From positions 112,430-176,429 of the forward strand of contig NZ_NIJK01000026.1 in NCBI RefSeq assembly GCF_002836975.1: a DNA stretch of 64,000 nt, given 5' to 3'. The position numbers and the translations under genes were made by a program. Positions 18,912-27,844 of the stretch are shown in pieces (the stretch's first letter is position 1; each line of letters opens with the position of its first letter). The DNA is from Shewanella indica (GTDB lineage Bacteria > Pseudomonadota > Gammaproteobacteria > Enterobacterales > Shewanellaceae). The notes under the pieces are model-generated. The model had not been told where the DNA came from, searched no databases, and was given only the letters and a program-made list of their open reading frames with translations.

Positions 18912-21900
18912 TCAATGTTGAGGATCATTCATCTGGGCCTCTGCCTCTTTCGGGCGCCACCACCACTGGTACAGGGCCCGGCTCTTGTGGCTCAGATCAT
19001 CGAGAATGATATAGAGCATGGGCACCAGGATCAGGGTTACCAAGGTGGAGAACAGAATACCGAATGCCAGAGAGGTGGCCATGGGGATCACTATCTGTGC
19101 TTGCAGGCTGCGCTCCATGATGATGGGCACCAGGCCGACAAAAGTGGTCAGCGAGGTGAGGATAATCGCCCGGAAACGATAACAACCCGAATCTATGGCC
19201 GCCTTGACCACAGATTGGCCCTGCTCTCGGGCGCGGTTGACGAAGTCCACCAAAATCAATGAATCATTCACCACTACCCCAGCCAGAGCAACGATGCCGC
19301 AGAGACTGAGAATGCTCATGGATAGCCCCAGAATAAAGTGACCAAACAGCGCACCTATCATACCGAAGGGGATCACCGACATGATGATCAGCGGCTGGCT
19401 GTAGGACTTGAGCGGAATGGCCATCAAGGCATAGATGGTAAATATCGCGAAGAAGAAACCTTGCAGTAAGCCGACCATGGCGGCCTGTTCATCCTGGCTG
19501 GCACCGTCGAGACTGGCGGAAATATGGGGATATTTACGCTCGAGCTCGGGCATAAACTTCTCCTGGATCTCCTGCACCACCTTGGAGGGCTCCACTTTAT
19601 CCTTGTTGGCGTTGGCGGTTACGGTAATCGCCCTGCGACCATCCACCCGGGTTATGGAAGAGTAAGATTCCCCCAGCTCCAGTTCGGCCACGGTAGAGAA
19701 GGGCACCGCCATGCCGTTTGGCGTGCGGATCATCATGTTCTCCAGGTGGCCTATGGTGCGGCGCTGCTCCAGCGGATAACGCACCATTACCTTGACCTCT
19801 TCCTTGTTGCGCAAAATCCGCTGCGCCTCATAACCATAGAAGCCATAACGTACCTGGCGTGCCAGATCCGATAACGTCAGTCCCAGCGCTTCGGCCTCGG
19901 GGCGAATCTTGAGGCGAATTTCATGGCTGCCGGAGGAGAAGTTATCGGCAATATCATAAACACCTTCATAGCTGGCAAGCTTCTGTTTCAGTTCTTTGGC
20001 GGCCGCAGACAGCTGAGTCAGGTCGGTGGAGGTAAAGCGGAAAGAGATATCGCCGCCGGCATCGTTGGTACTGGCATTGATATTGAGTTTTTTCACCGCC
20101 ACCAAGTCCGGTAACTGCTTGCGCCAGGCCTCGGCTATGGTCACGCCGTCTACTTCCCTGTCTTCACCCTTGGTCAGCTCGGCAAAGATAAATGCCGAGG
20201 TGCGGCTGCTCATATTGATAAAGCTGTGCTTCACCACAGGGTAGCCGATTTCGGACTCCATCTGCTGGTTCATGGTATAGAGAGCATTTTCAATTTTCTG
20301 CACTACATCCAGGGTGTTGAGTTCTGAGCTGCCTTCATCCATTTCCAGATTGACCTGGATAAAGTCAGATGGAATATCCGGGAAGAACACCCAGCGCACC
20401 TTGCCACTGGTAACCATGGCGACCGACAGAATAAGCACGCCGATAAAGCCCGCCACCAGGGTATATCTGTGGGGGATCATCCGCTCCATAAAGTTGCGGT
20501 AACTGTGGTGGATAAAATGCTGCACTTTTTCGTTGAAGGCGCGCTTGAAGCGGCCAAATGGCCCAGGGTTAGGATTGGGTTTGCTGGGCTTCATGTGCGC
20601 CAGGTGCGCCGGCAGAATGAACTTGGACTCTACCAGTGAAAAGGCCAGGCAGAGGATCACTATCATGCCGATGGATTTCCAGATGATCCCCATGGGACCT
20701 GGCACCATCAACATGGGGATAAAGGCGGCAATTGTGGTCAGCACCCCGAAAGTGGCGGGCATGGCGACCTTCTTGGCGCCGCGGATCACATTGGTGATCG
20801 AGTGGCCGTGGCGCTCAACCTCGGTATGGGCACTCTCGCCTATGACTATCGCATCATCCACCACTATCCCCAGCACCAAAATAAAGGCGAATAGAGTCAA
20901 CATGTTGATCGACAAGCCAAAAGGTTCCATCGGCATCAGCGCCATGGCACCGAGGAAGCACACAGGCAGCCCCAGCATGACCCAGAAGGCCAGTTTCAGA
21001 TCCAGAAACAGCGCCAGGATAATGAACACCAGCAAGGCTCCCATAAACATGTTGGACAGCATCATGTTGAGGCGACCTTTGAGATAGTGGGTCAGGTCGC
21101 CCCAGTAGTCCAGTTTGGCACCACTGGGCAGAGTGGCTTGACGCTCGGCAATAAAACCTTTGACCTGATCGGCAATCGCCAGGGCGTTTTGATCGTCTAT
21201 GCTGGTGATCTCTATGATGGCCGCCGGCATGCCATCGAAGCGGGTGTACTCGAGTCGCTCCTCAAAGTCATCCTTGATCTCGGCCACCATGGGCAGCATC
21301 ACCCGGCTGCCATCGGCGCGAGTGCTGACCACTATGTTGGCAAAGTCATCTCCCGTATAGGCTTGGCCCTTGGTACGCAGCAGTATGTCACCGTCCTGAG
21401 CCCGAATTGAGCCACCGGGCAGATCTATCGAGGTGTTTTGCACTGCCTGCGCTACCTGAGTGAAGGTGAGGCCGTACTCTCTGAGCTTATCTTCCGAGAC
21501 TTCGATACCGATTTCATAGTCGCGTACCCCGGTCACTTCGGCACGGGTCACCGCCGGCAGGTTGGTGATCTCATCACGGATCTCCTTGGCCAGCTCTTTC
21601 ATGTCGTGCAGTGTCATGTCGCCATAGACTGACACCCAAATAACGTTGTTTTCCGGTTTGATCCGGTAGATATCAGGCTTTTCGATATTGGCCGGGAAGG
21701 TGGCGATGGCATCGACCCTGAGTTTGGCCTCATCCAGCACCTCTTTGGCATCATAGCCGTCTTCCACCTCTATGGTGACTGAGCCCACCCCTTCACTGGC
21801 TACCGAGGTAACCTTCTTGATGCCGCTGATGTCTTGAATCGCCTCTTCAATTTTGATGGTGATCCCTTCTTCAATCTCTTGCGGCGCGGCGCCGGGGTAG

Positions 21901-22061
21901 GCGACCGAGATCCGCAAATAGTTGAGTTCGAAGCTGGGAAACACCTCTTTATTGATCAGAAAGGCGCTGAAGATCCCGCCGATAAGCAAAACCCACATCA
22001 AGAGGTTGGCGGCGACATTGTTGCGGGTAAACCAGGCAATGATCCCTTTTTCCTGCTCCAT
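18912..22061 (-). CDS. RND-family multidrug efflux transporter permease (AcrB-like)
   Basis: A 1049-residue inner-membrane RND pump of the hydrophobe/amphiphile exporter type, with 12 helices in the 1+5+1+5 layout and two large periplasmic loops. Helix 4 carries the proton-relay acids (GIVVDDAIVIGES) and helix 10 the matching VVNDSLILVDF segment. It should drive substrate export by proton antiport together with the fusion protein encoded just upstream, whose stop overlaps this start by one base (TGATG). An outer-membrane channel is not encoded here; a TolC-like protein elsewhere is presumed. Substrates unknown. Confidence 0.93.
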   Translation of the reverse strand: MEQEKGIIAWFTRNNVAANLLMWVLLIGGIFSAFLINKEVFPSFELNYLRISVAYPGAAPQEIEEGITIKIEEAIQDISGIKKVTSVASEGVGSVTIEVEDGYDAKEVLDEAKLRVDAIATFPANIEKPDIYRIKPENNVIWVSVYGDMTLHDMKELAKEIRDEITNLPAVTRAEVTGVRDYEIGIEVSEDKLREYGLTFTQVAQAVQNTSIDLPGGSIRAQDGDILLRTKGQAYTGDDFANIVVSTRADGSRVMLPMVAEIKDDFEERLEYTRFDGMPAAIIEITSIDDQNALAIADQVKGFIAERQATLPSGAKLDYWGDLTHYLKGRLNMMLSNMFMGALLVFIILALFLDLKLAFWVMLGLPVCFLGAMALMPMEPFGLSINMLTLFAFILVLGIVVDDAIVIGESAHTEVERHGHSITNVIRGAKKVAMPATFGVLTTIAAFIPMLMVPGPMGIIWKSIGMIVILCLAFSLVESKFILPAHLAHMKPSKPNPNPGPFGRFKRAFNEKVQHFIHHSYRNFMERMIPHRYTLVAGFIGVLILSVAMVTSGKVRWVFFPDIPSDFIQVNLEMDEGSSELNTLDVVQKIENALYTMNQQMESEIGYPVVKHSFINMSSRTSAFIFAELTKGEDREVDGVTIAEAWRKQLPDLVAVKKLNINASTNDAGGDISFRFTSTDLTQLSAAAKELKQKLASYEGVYDIADNFSSGSHEIRLKIRPEAEALGLTLSDLARQVRYGFYGYEAQRILRNKEEVKVMVRYPLEQRRTIGHLENMMIRTPNGMAVPFSTVAELELGESYSSITRVDGRRAITVTANANKDKVEPSKVVQEIQEKFMPELERKYPHISASLDGASQDEQAAMVGLLQGFFFAIFTIYALMAIPLKSYSQPLIIMSVIPFGMIGALFGHFILGLSMSILSLCGIVALAGVVVNDSLILVDFVNRAREQGQSVVKAAIDSGCYRFRAIILTSLTTFVGLVPIIMERSLQAQIVIPMATSLAFGILFSTLVTLILVPMLYIILDDLSHKSRALYQWWWRPKEAEAQMNDPQH

Positions 22062-23290
22062 CAGAGTTCACCCGCCGCAGCCAGGCGCTGCTCCTGAGTA
22101 TCATTATCTTCACTGTGGGAAGCGTCTTTGTCCTTGTCATTGGCGACACGCACCAATTGACCATTGGTCATATTGTTAAGGTTGGTTTTGGAAACCCGCT
22201 CGCCATCTTTGAGGCTGTCCTTGATGTAGACATACTCAAGATCTGTGCGCACCACATTGACCAGACGCATCTCTATCTTGTTGTCCTTGTTTACTACGGC
22301 CACATGCTGATTACGCACCATATACCTTGGCAGTTTCACCAGACCATCGACGGTGCGGCCCTTGATCACGGCATTGACAAAGCTGCCGAATTTCAGTGGC
22401 AGTTGGCCGCTCTGTTTCTGCTTTCTCAGATAAGGATCCTGCACTTCGGCCACCAGATAGACCATGCGGTTATCCGGATCTATCACCCCTTCACTGCGTA
22501 CTACCTTACCTGTCCAGGTCACGGTTTTACCCGCTAAGGCGGCGCTCAGGGTCACCTGAGTATCAGGGTTATCCACCGACTCCAGATAGGCCAGGTCTTT
22601 GTTGGCCAGCGGCAGGCGCACTTCGGCCACGGCCGTGTCGTAAAGCTCTCCCAGGTTACTGCCTATGGCTACGTATTGTCCCAAATCGACACTGCGGGCG
22701 CGCACTATGGCATCGAAAGGGGCCCGGATAACTGTGCGTTCCAGGTTGCGTTTGGCTCTGGCGAGTGCCGCTTCGGCATACTTGACGTTGGCTTGCTCTT
22801 TCTTTAACTGAGGAACCCGCAAGCCAAGCTCGGGTGGCATGCCGTTGTCATAACCGCTGAATTCTATCTTGGCGACTTCGCCGCGGGCGATTTCTTCATC
22901 CAATGCTGCCTTGGCCTGGGCCAGAGTCGCCTGGGCTTGCATCAGGTCGGCCTCATAGTCAGAAGGTTCTATCACCGCCAGTTCATCGCCCTGGTGCACT
23001 ACGCCACCGGCCACAAAGCTCGGGGCTATGCTGAGGATACGGCCTTGAACTTCGCTGACCAGCTGGGTCTTATTCTTGGGGGTCACAGTGCCGTAGGAGG
23101 GCAGGTTGAGTGACATTGTCTGCTGTTCGACCTGAGTCACATCGACCACAGGCAGCGGGATCTCTTCCGCTTTTTGCTCCGGCTCCTGTTTGGTCATCAT
23201 CAGGAGTTCGGCGCCAATTATGGCGACCGCTATGATGATCAATGGTGCTATTCTTCGGAAAAATGTCTTCATAATCTTCTGCATATCCAT
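22061..23290 (-). CDS. RND efflux periplasmic adaptor (membrane fusion protein)
   Basis: An adaptor of about 409 residues with an N-terminal anchor (KTFFRRIAPLIIIAVAIIGA), lipoyl-like half-motifs (GRILSIAPSFVAGGVVHQGDELAVI and RTVIRAPFDAIVRARSVDLGQYV), an alpha-helical hairpin between them and beta-barrel sequence after. It joins the inner-membrane pump to an outer-membrane channel. The start is uncertain: ATGs at 23290, 23284 and 23272 are in frame, and 23272 has AGAAG before it; the frame is open to 23368 but the extra residues look noncoding. It is translationally coupled to the pump gene. Confidence 0.88.
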   Translation of the reverse strand: MDMQKIMKTFFRRIAPLIIIAVAIIGAELLMMTKQEPEQKAEEIPLPVVDVTQVEQQTMSLNLPSYGTVTPKNKTQLVSEVQGRILSIAPSFVAGGVVHQGDELAVIEPSDYEADLMQAQATLAQAKAALDEEIARGEVAKIEFSGYDNGMPPELGLRVPQLKKEQANVKYAEAALARAKRNLERTVIRAPFDAIVRARSVDLGQYVAIGSNLGELYDTAVAEVRLPLANKDLAYLESVDNPDTQVTLSAALAGKTVTWTGKVVRSEGVIDPDNRMVYLVAEVQDPYLRKQKQSGQLPLKFGSFVNAVIKGRTVDGLVKLPRYMVRNQHVAVVNKDNKIEMRLVNVVRTDLEYVYIKDSLKDGERVSKTNLNNMTNGQLVRVANDKDKDASHSEDNDTQEQRLAAAGEL

Positions 23291-23406
23291 GCTTGCGGCT
23301 TGATCTGAGCCTAAATTACCAGACAAGCAACGGCCAATAAATGTGTTTTTGTAAATAAAATGTGTCAAAAGCTGTTAGTGGCGAGAAGGCTGTGAGGCAG
23401 GTAACA

Positions 23407-23430
23407 AAAAAGGACCCTAGGGTCCTTTTT
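23407..23430 (-). terminator. 24-bp palindromic terminator of srmB
   Basis: AAAAAGGACCCT and its exact complement form a 24-bp perfect palindrome with U-runs in both directions. It lies 127 bp beyond the srmB stop, after a dispersed repeat. Confidence 0.85.
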
Positions 23431-23455
23431 GGCGATAGCTTAAGCCGAAGCTTAT

Positions 23456-23550
23456 GGTGTTCTTGCAAAAGACTTATTCCATTTACTGCGAACCATGTCT
23501 TTTACTCAGGTCGGTAAGCCTGCCTAGAGCACGCATGGGACTTGTTCGCC
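23456..23550 (-). repeat. Dispersed 3'-UTR repeat, copy B (after srmB)
   Basis: About 95 bp in the same sense as srmB, beginning six bases after its stop codon and ending before the palindromic terminator. It is clearly related to 61433-61526 and more distantly to 27684-27773. Conserved blocks read on the minus strand are GCGAACAAGTC, TGCTCT, GGTTCGCAG and TTTTGCAAGAA. GCGAAC and GTTCGC can pair and enclose about 48 bases. Confidence 0.75.
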
Positions 23551-23556
23551 CCTTGC

Positions 23557-24780
23557 TTATTTCTTCTTCTTTTTCTTGCCGCTCTTGGTGCTGGCATCCT
23601 TGGTTTTGACCTTTTTCTTGGTCGGCACCTTGGCTTCTTTGTGCTTGGGACGCAGCTCTTCGATGATCCGCCGTTTCAGCTTTTGCTCAATATAGCGCTC
23701 AATCTTGTTGAGGATCCGCATATCATGGGCTTCCACCAGAGAGATGGCTGTGCCCTTGGCTCCGGCGCGGCCGGTACGGCCAATTCTGTGCACATAGGCG
23801 TCGGCAGAGCGGGGCATATCATAGTTGATCACATGGGTGATGCCTTCGATATCTATGCCGCGGGCAGCGACGTCGGTAGCCAACAGTACCTTGACTTCCC
23901 CCTTGGTGAAACGCCCCAGCGCCTGGAAACGTTTCTTTTGCTCCATATCGCCGCGCATAAAGGCGGCGGGGATCCCGGCCTGCAGCAACAAGCCTTCCAG
24001 GCTGCTGACCACTTCGCGGGTCTTGCAAAAGACGATGGCGCGTTTGGTTTCTTCCTGATTGAGCAGGTGACACAAGAGAGCAAACTTGTGCTCTCTATTA
24101 TCGGCCAGGTGGATCCATTGATGGATCTTGGCCTTTTCGCTGCGAGGTGGTTCGGCTTCTACTAACACAGGATCATTGAGCAGCTCGCCGGCAAAACGGC
24201 GCACGCCGCTACCTTCCAGCGTGGCGGAGAACAGCATGTTCTGCTTACGTCCCTGCGCTTCTATGGCTATGGTCTGCACCACCTGAGAGAAGCCCATATC
24301 CAGCATGCGGTCGGCTTCATCTATGATAAGCAGTTCCACTTCGGTGGCTTCAAACTTACGCTTCTCCAAGTATTCGAGCAGGCGACCCGGAGTCGCCACC
24401 AGAATATCCAGGTTACCGGCCAGGGCTTCTTCCTGGGGGGCGTATGGAACGCCGCCTGTGATGATGCCTATGTCCAGCCCAAGTCCGGTCGCCAGATGGC
24501 AGGCGTATCTGTGTACCTGACTAGCCAGCTCGCGGGTCGGGGTCAACACCAGTACTCTGGCCTGGCCGGGACGACGACGGGGGAAGTCAATCAGGTGTTG
24601 CAGTGCCGGCAGCAGGAAACTGGCGGTCTTACCTGTGCCGGTCGGGGCGTGGGCAAGAATATCCCGCTGCTCCAGCGCCAAAGGCAGAGCCAATTGTTGA
24701 ATACTGGTCGGTGTCTTGTGGCCCATAGCTTTCAGCGAATCTAAAAGCCTATGGTCCAGATCAAAATCTTCAAATAGCAT
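23557..24780 (-). CDS. srmB: ATP-dependent RNA helicase SrmB (DEAD-box)
   Basis: A 407-residue DEAD-box helicase used in 50S ribosome assembly in E. coli. Motifs are all present: APTGTGKT, PTRELA, DEAD in LLIIDEADRMLDMGF, SAT in LFSATLEG, the C-terminal ARGIDI and HRIGRTGRAG, and a lysine-rich tail (KKKVKTKD to the terminal lysine run). SrmB-specific similarity is strong around LLPALQHLIDFPRR and SLVEAHD. The frame extends to 24921, but ATG 24780 fits best: a GAG-containing site precedes it and E. coli SrmB starts there. In E. coli srmB also neighbours trmN6, supporting the assignment. Confidence 0.93.
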   Translation of the reverse strand: MLFEDFDLDHRLLDSLKAMGHKTPTSIQQLALPLALEQRDILAHAPTGTGKTASFLLPALQHLIDFPRRRPGQARVLVLTPTRELASQVHRYACHLATGLGLDIGIITGGVPYAPQEEALAGNLDILVATPGRLLEYLEKRKFEATEVELLIIDEADRMLDMGFSQVVQTIAIEAQGRKQNMLFSATLEGSGVRRFAGELLNDPVLVEAEPPRSEKAKIHQWIHLADNREHKFALLCHLLNQEETKRAIVFCKTREVVSSLEGLLLQAGIPAAFMRGDMEQKKRFQALGRFTKGEVKVLLATDVAARGIDIEGITHVINYDMPRSADAYVHRIGRTGRAGAKGTAISLVEAHDMRILNKIERYIEQKLKRRIIEELRPKHKEAKVPTKKKVKTKDASTKSGKKKKKK

Positions 24781-24954
24781 GGGAAGCATCTCAAACAATA
24801 ATGCGCGGGAGTATACCTTGTCTGGGTTGCCGTGCACAGCTTGGAGCTTGGGAAGCTGTGAATAAATCCCATCTGTGGTCTGTGGCGGCTTAACGGCTTG
24901 GATCCCGGGTTTGGTTGGCAACGAATGCCCAAGTCCTTTACTGTAAGCAATGGT

Positions 24955-25686
24955 TTAAAGTTTCAGGTAAAAATCCCGGGTCAGTTGTATCATGGCCTCT
25001 GAATAACGGCCGTCAGCTTCTCTTATATAAAGGGAAGAATGGGCTTTTGGCTCGGTAACCGCTTCGCCTTCCTTGACATGCTCAAGCAGTAACAACTGTC
25101 GGTTACAGGGCTTTTGAGGCGTGCTGCTGACACTGACCCGTGCGGCCAGTTGCAAACCTTGCTCAATTGCGGCGCGCTCAAATCTCTCTAGGCTCTGGAT
25201 TGGCAGAATAAGACTCGCCTGCCCCTGTGGTTTTAACAACTGCTTTATCGCCAGACACAGCTCGTCAAAGTTCAGTTGCTCCGTATGTCTCGCTGTGGCC
25301 CGTTTGGGGTCATTGGAGCGCGGGCCGGTTTCGAAATAGGGCGGGTTACAGAGAATATGGTCGAACAGCGCTGAGTCTGCCAAGGCAAGTTCATCGCAAT
25401 AGGCCTGAATCGAGCCTTGAAACAGAGCGAGTCTGCTCGACCAGGGTGAAGCCTTGAAGTTGGCATTGCTGGCATGGGCTGCGCTGTGGTCGATCTCAAC
25501 CGCCAGTATTTCGGCCTCACTGCGCTGCGCCGCCATCAGACTCAGCAAGCCGCTGCCGGCCCCTATATCCAATACTCGTTTGGCCCCGGTTAAGGGCGCC
25601 CAGGCGCCCAAGAGCACCCCATCGGTGCTGACCGGCATACCGCAGCCGTGATCTTCGATATGAAATGCCTTGAAACTGAATGCCAT
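24955..25686 (-). CDS. trmN6: tRNA1(Val) (adenine(37)-N6)-methyltransferase
   Basis: A 243-residue class I SAM methyltransferase (YfiC). Motif I is VLDIGAGSGLLSLMAAQR and the N6-adenine methyltransferase signature NPPY appears in CNPPYFETG. It should methylate A37 of tRNA-Val in the cytosol. In E. coli yfiC sits beside srmB but divergently; here both are on the same strand with trmN6 first. Confidence 0.92.
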   Translation of the reverse strand: MAFSFKAFHIEDHGCGMPVSTDGVLLGAWAPLTGAKRVLDIGAGSGLLSLMAAQRSEAEILAVEIDHSAAHASNANFKASPWSSRLALFQGSIQAYCDELALADSALFDHILCNPPYFETGPRSNDPKRATARHTEQLNFDELCLAIKQLLKPQGQASLILPIQSLERFERAAIEQGLQLAARVSVSSTPQKPCNRQLLLLEHVKEGEAVTEPKAHSSLYIREADGRYSEAMIQLTRDFYLKL

Positions 25687-26034
25687 TAACTGCCCAACCT
25701 CTCAAGCAAAATGCTTGGCGGTGATTTTATCCCGAAAGAGTCGTGATTCGCCAAGGCTTTGCCATAGCTTTGTTTCGCTGGAGTTCATACTTTGGCAGGG
25801 GATGCTGCTCACTTTAGGTTAGTGATGTCGGGCGAGTGTTAAAGGTCGTACCAGCAGGGAGGTTGGGCCGCCAGTAAATGTTTGCAAAATGCTATGTCTG
25901 TTGCCTCGTTTGGGGCGGGGTGTGACCTTGAACAACTTTTTTTCATCCTGAGATTTGCATCTGTTGTGTTTTTGGTCGGCTGTTGGGGCGTGTTATTGCG
26001 TACTTTGGTTGGGTCTGGTATTAGTGTTTCCCCT

Positions 26035-26058
26035 TAATTCGCAGCATTCTGCGAATTA
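26035..26058. promoter_or_regulatory. Perfect inverted repeat in the brnQ leader region
   Basis: TAATTCGCAG and CTGCGAATTA flank a CATT loop: a 10-bp stem about 205 bp upstream of brnQ. It lacks a T-run, so it is more likely an operator or RNA hairpin than a terminator. The rest of the 575-bp gap (25687-26261) shows no gene, no T-box-like element and no other clear structure. Confidence 0.5.
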
Positions 26059-26261
26059 GATCAAGGTAAAACAGTTTTAGGATAAGCAAAGCAGCGAAAA
26101 CCCCTGCCATTTGTTCATAAACTCGCCAAGAATGGGCCGAATTTACCACGGATGCCTGTAATAAAGGCTTTACACTCGAATAGGGCGAGCGCGGCGGCTG
26201 TTATTTCAGCTATAGCTAAAAATGTCGCAATCACTTAAGTTTATTAAAAAAACATAACAAG

Positions 26262-27671
26262 ATGGGGCATACAGTGCACAAGACTCAATTGACACTTGGT
26301 GACACCCTGGGCCTGGGATTCATGACCTTTGCGTTTTTCCTGGGGGCGGGCAACCTGATTTTTCCTCCTTTTGCCGGACAACTGGCCGGCGACAATATGC
26401 CACTGGCCATGATTGGCTTTTTGATTACCGCCGTGGGGTTACCGCTGGCTGGCTTGATAGCTGTCGCCAAGGCGCAGGGCAAGGTGATGAAGCTGTTGCC
26501 GGCCTTTGCCGCGACAGCTCTGGCGGTGGCAATTTATATCATTATTGGCCCAGCCTTCGCGGCGCCTCGTACCGGCCTGGTGGCCTATGAGATTGGTGCG
26601 CTGCCTTTCATTCAAGACCCAGCATCGGTAGTCAATATCCTTGGACTTGAACTGAATAAGCCGCAACTATTTTATACCCTGGGATTTTTTATTGTGACTA
26701 TGCTGCTGGCACTGTTTCCAGGCAAGCTGATGGATAGCATAGGCAAGGTGTTGACTCCTGTGCTGATTCTGCTGCTGGTAGGACTGGCTGTCTCGGTGAT
26801 CTTGCTGCCCGGCAGTGAGGTACCGGCCGCCAGCGGCGACTATATCAAGCATCCGCTGACCAAAGGCATTATCGAAGGTTATAACACTATGGACACCCTG
26901 GCGTCCTTGATGTTCGGTATGCTGATTATCGATATTTTGCGTAACAAAGGGGTGTCTGAGCCAGGCTTACAGACCCGCTATCTGGTGCGTGCCGCCTTGG
27001 TGGCCGCTGCCGGGCTGGCATTTGTGTATGTGTCACTGTTTTTCCTTGGGGCAACTGCCGGCGATATGGCCAAGGGCGCAGAGAGCGGTGGTCAGATCCT
27101 CACCAATTATGTGACTCATGAGTTCGGTGACATGGGGATTATCCTGCTGTCCACAGTGGTGACTCTTGCCTGTTTGACCACGGCCGTAGGCTTGGTGAGT
27201 GCCTGCTCTGACTTTTTTCAGGAGTTGATCCCGGGTGCCACTTATCGCTTCCTGGTGGTGCTGTTCAGCGTGATCTGTGCCGTGGTAGCCAACGTAGGTC
27301 TAACCCAACTGCTGGCTATCAGTATCCCCGTGTTGATGACCATCTACCCAGTGGCTATTGCTTTGGTGTTGGTGACCTTCCTGACACCGTATTTCCGCAA
27401 TCCGAAATTTGCCCACAGATTGGCGCTGTCGGTGGCCTTGTTCTTCGGGATTTTTGATGCGCTTAAGGTGACTGTGGCTTCACTCAAGCCGTTGACTGAA
27501 GTTGCCGAACCCAATGGTTTGCTGTTGGCATTTGTTTCAGGGGTGGAAAGCCTGGCCCCTGTGATGTCTACCTTGCCGCTTTACGAAGAGGGCATGGCCT
27601 GGCTACCGCCAACTCTGACAGTGATGATTATCTGTCTGTTTGTCAGCCCTAAGGCCGCGCAAACGACCTGA
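26262..27671 (+). CDS. brnQ: Branched-chain amino acid:cation symporter BrnQ (LIVCS)
   Basis: A 469-residue inner-membrane transporter with 12 predicted helices. The N-terminal helix GLGFMTFAFFLGAGNLIFPP is diagnostic of the leucine/isoleucine/valine:Na+ or H+ symporter family. The ATG at 26262 has a poor ribosome site; GTG at 26274, preceded by GGGG, is an alternative that removes four residues. A dispersed repeat and then an intrinsic terminator follow the stop. Confidence 0.92.
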   Translation: MGHTVHKTQLTLGDTLGLGFMTFAFFLGAGNLIFPPFAGQLAGDNMPLAMIGFLITAVGLPLAGLIAVAKAQGKVMKLLPAFAATALAVAIYIIIGPAFAAPRTGLVAYEIGALPFIQDPASVVNILGLELNKPQLFYTLGFFIVTMLLALFPGKLMDSIGKVLTPVLILLLVGLAVSVILLPGSEVPAASGDYIKHPLTKGIIEGYNTMDTLASLMFGMLIIDILRNKGVSEPGLQTRYLVRAALVAAAGLAFVYVSLFFLGATAGDMAKGAESGGQILTNYVTHEFGDMGIILLSTVVTLACLTTAVGLVSACSDFFQELIPGATYRFLVVLFSVICAVVANVGLTQLLAISIPVLMTIYPVAIALVLVTFLTPYFRNPKFAHRLALSVALFFGIFDALKVTVASLKPLTEVAEPNGLLLAFVSGVESLAPVMSTLPLYEEGMAWLPPTLTVMIICLFVSPKAAQTT

Positions 27672-27683
27672 GGAAGGTATTCA

Positions 27684-27773
27684 CTCGCAAGTTGCATCTA
27701 TGCTCTGCATTGGCTTACCGGGCTGATGTAAGGCATAGTTCGCAGCAACTAACCTTAAGTCCTTTGCAAGAGC
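27684..27773 (+). repeat. Dispersed 3'-UTR repeat, copy C (after brnQ)
   Basis: The most diverged of three copies, about 90 bp in the sense of brnQ, starting 12 bases after its stop and ending 26 bases before its terminator. It shares TGCTCTGC, GGCTTACCG, GCTGA, GTTCGCAGCAA and CCTTTGCAAGA with the other copies. AGTTGC at 27690-27695 can pair with GCAACT at 27745-27750. Confidence 0.65.
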
Positions 27774-27799
27774 TCTGAGTGGCTGGAGTCTATTTCGAG

Positions 27800-27830
27800 A
27801 CGGCGTTATCCTTGATGACGCCGTTTTTTA
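27800..27830 (+). terminator. Intrinsic terminator of brnQ
   Basis: ACGGCGT (27800-27806) pairs with ACGCCGT (27818-27824), with a possible inner ATC/GAT extension, followed by TTTTTTA. It overlaps the extended frame upstream of xerD, which supports a later xerD start. Confidence 0.85.
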
Positions 27831-27844
27831 TTGGAGTATTGTTT

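Noticed and set aside
25687..26261. T-box leader for brnQ
   Set aside because: No T-box sequence or antiterminator pair was found; only one simple hairpin.
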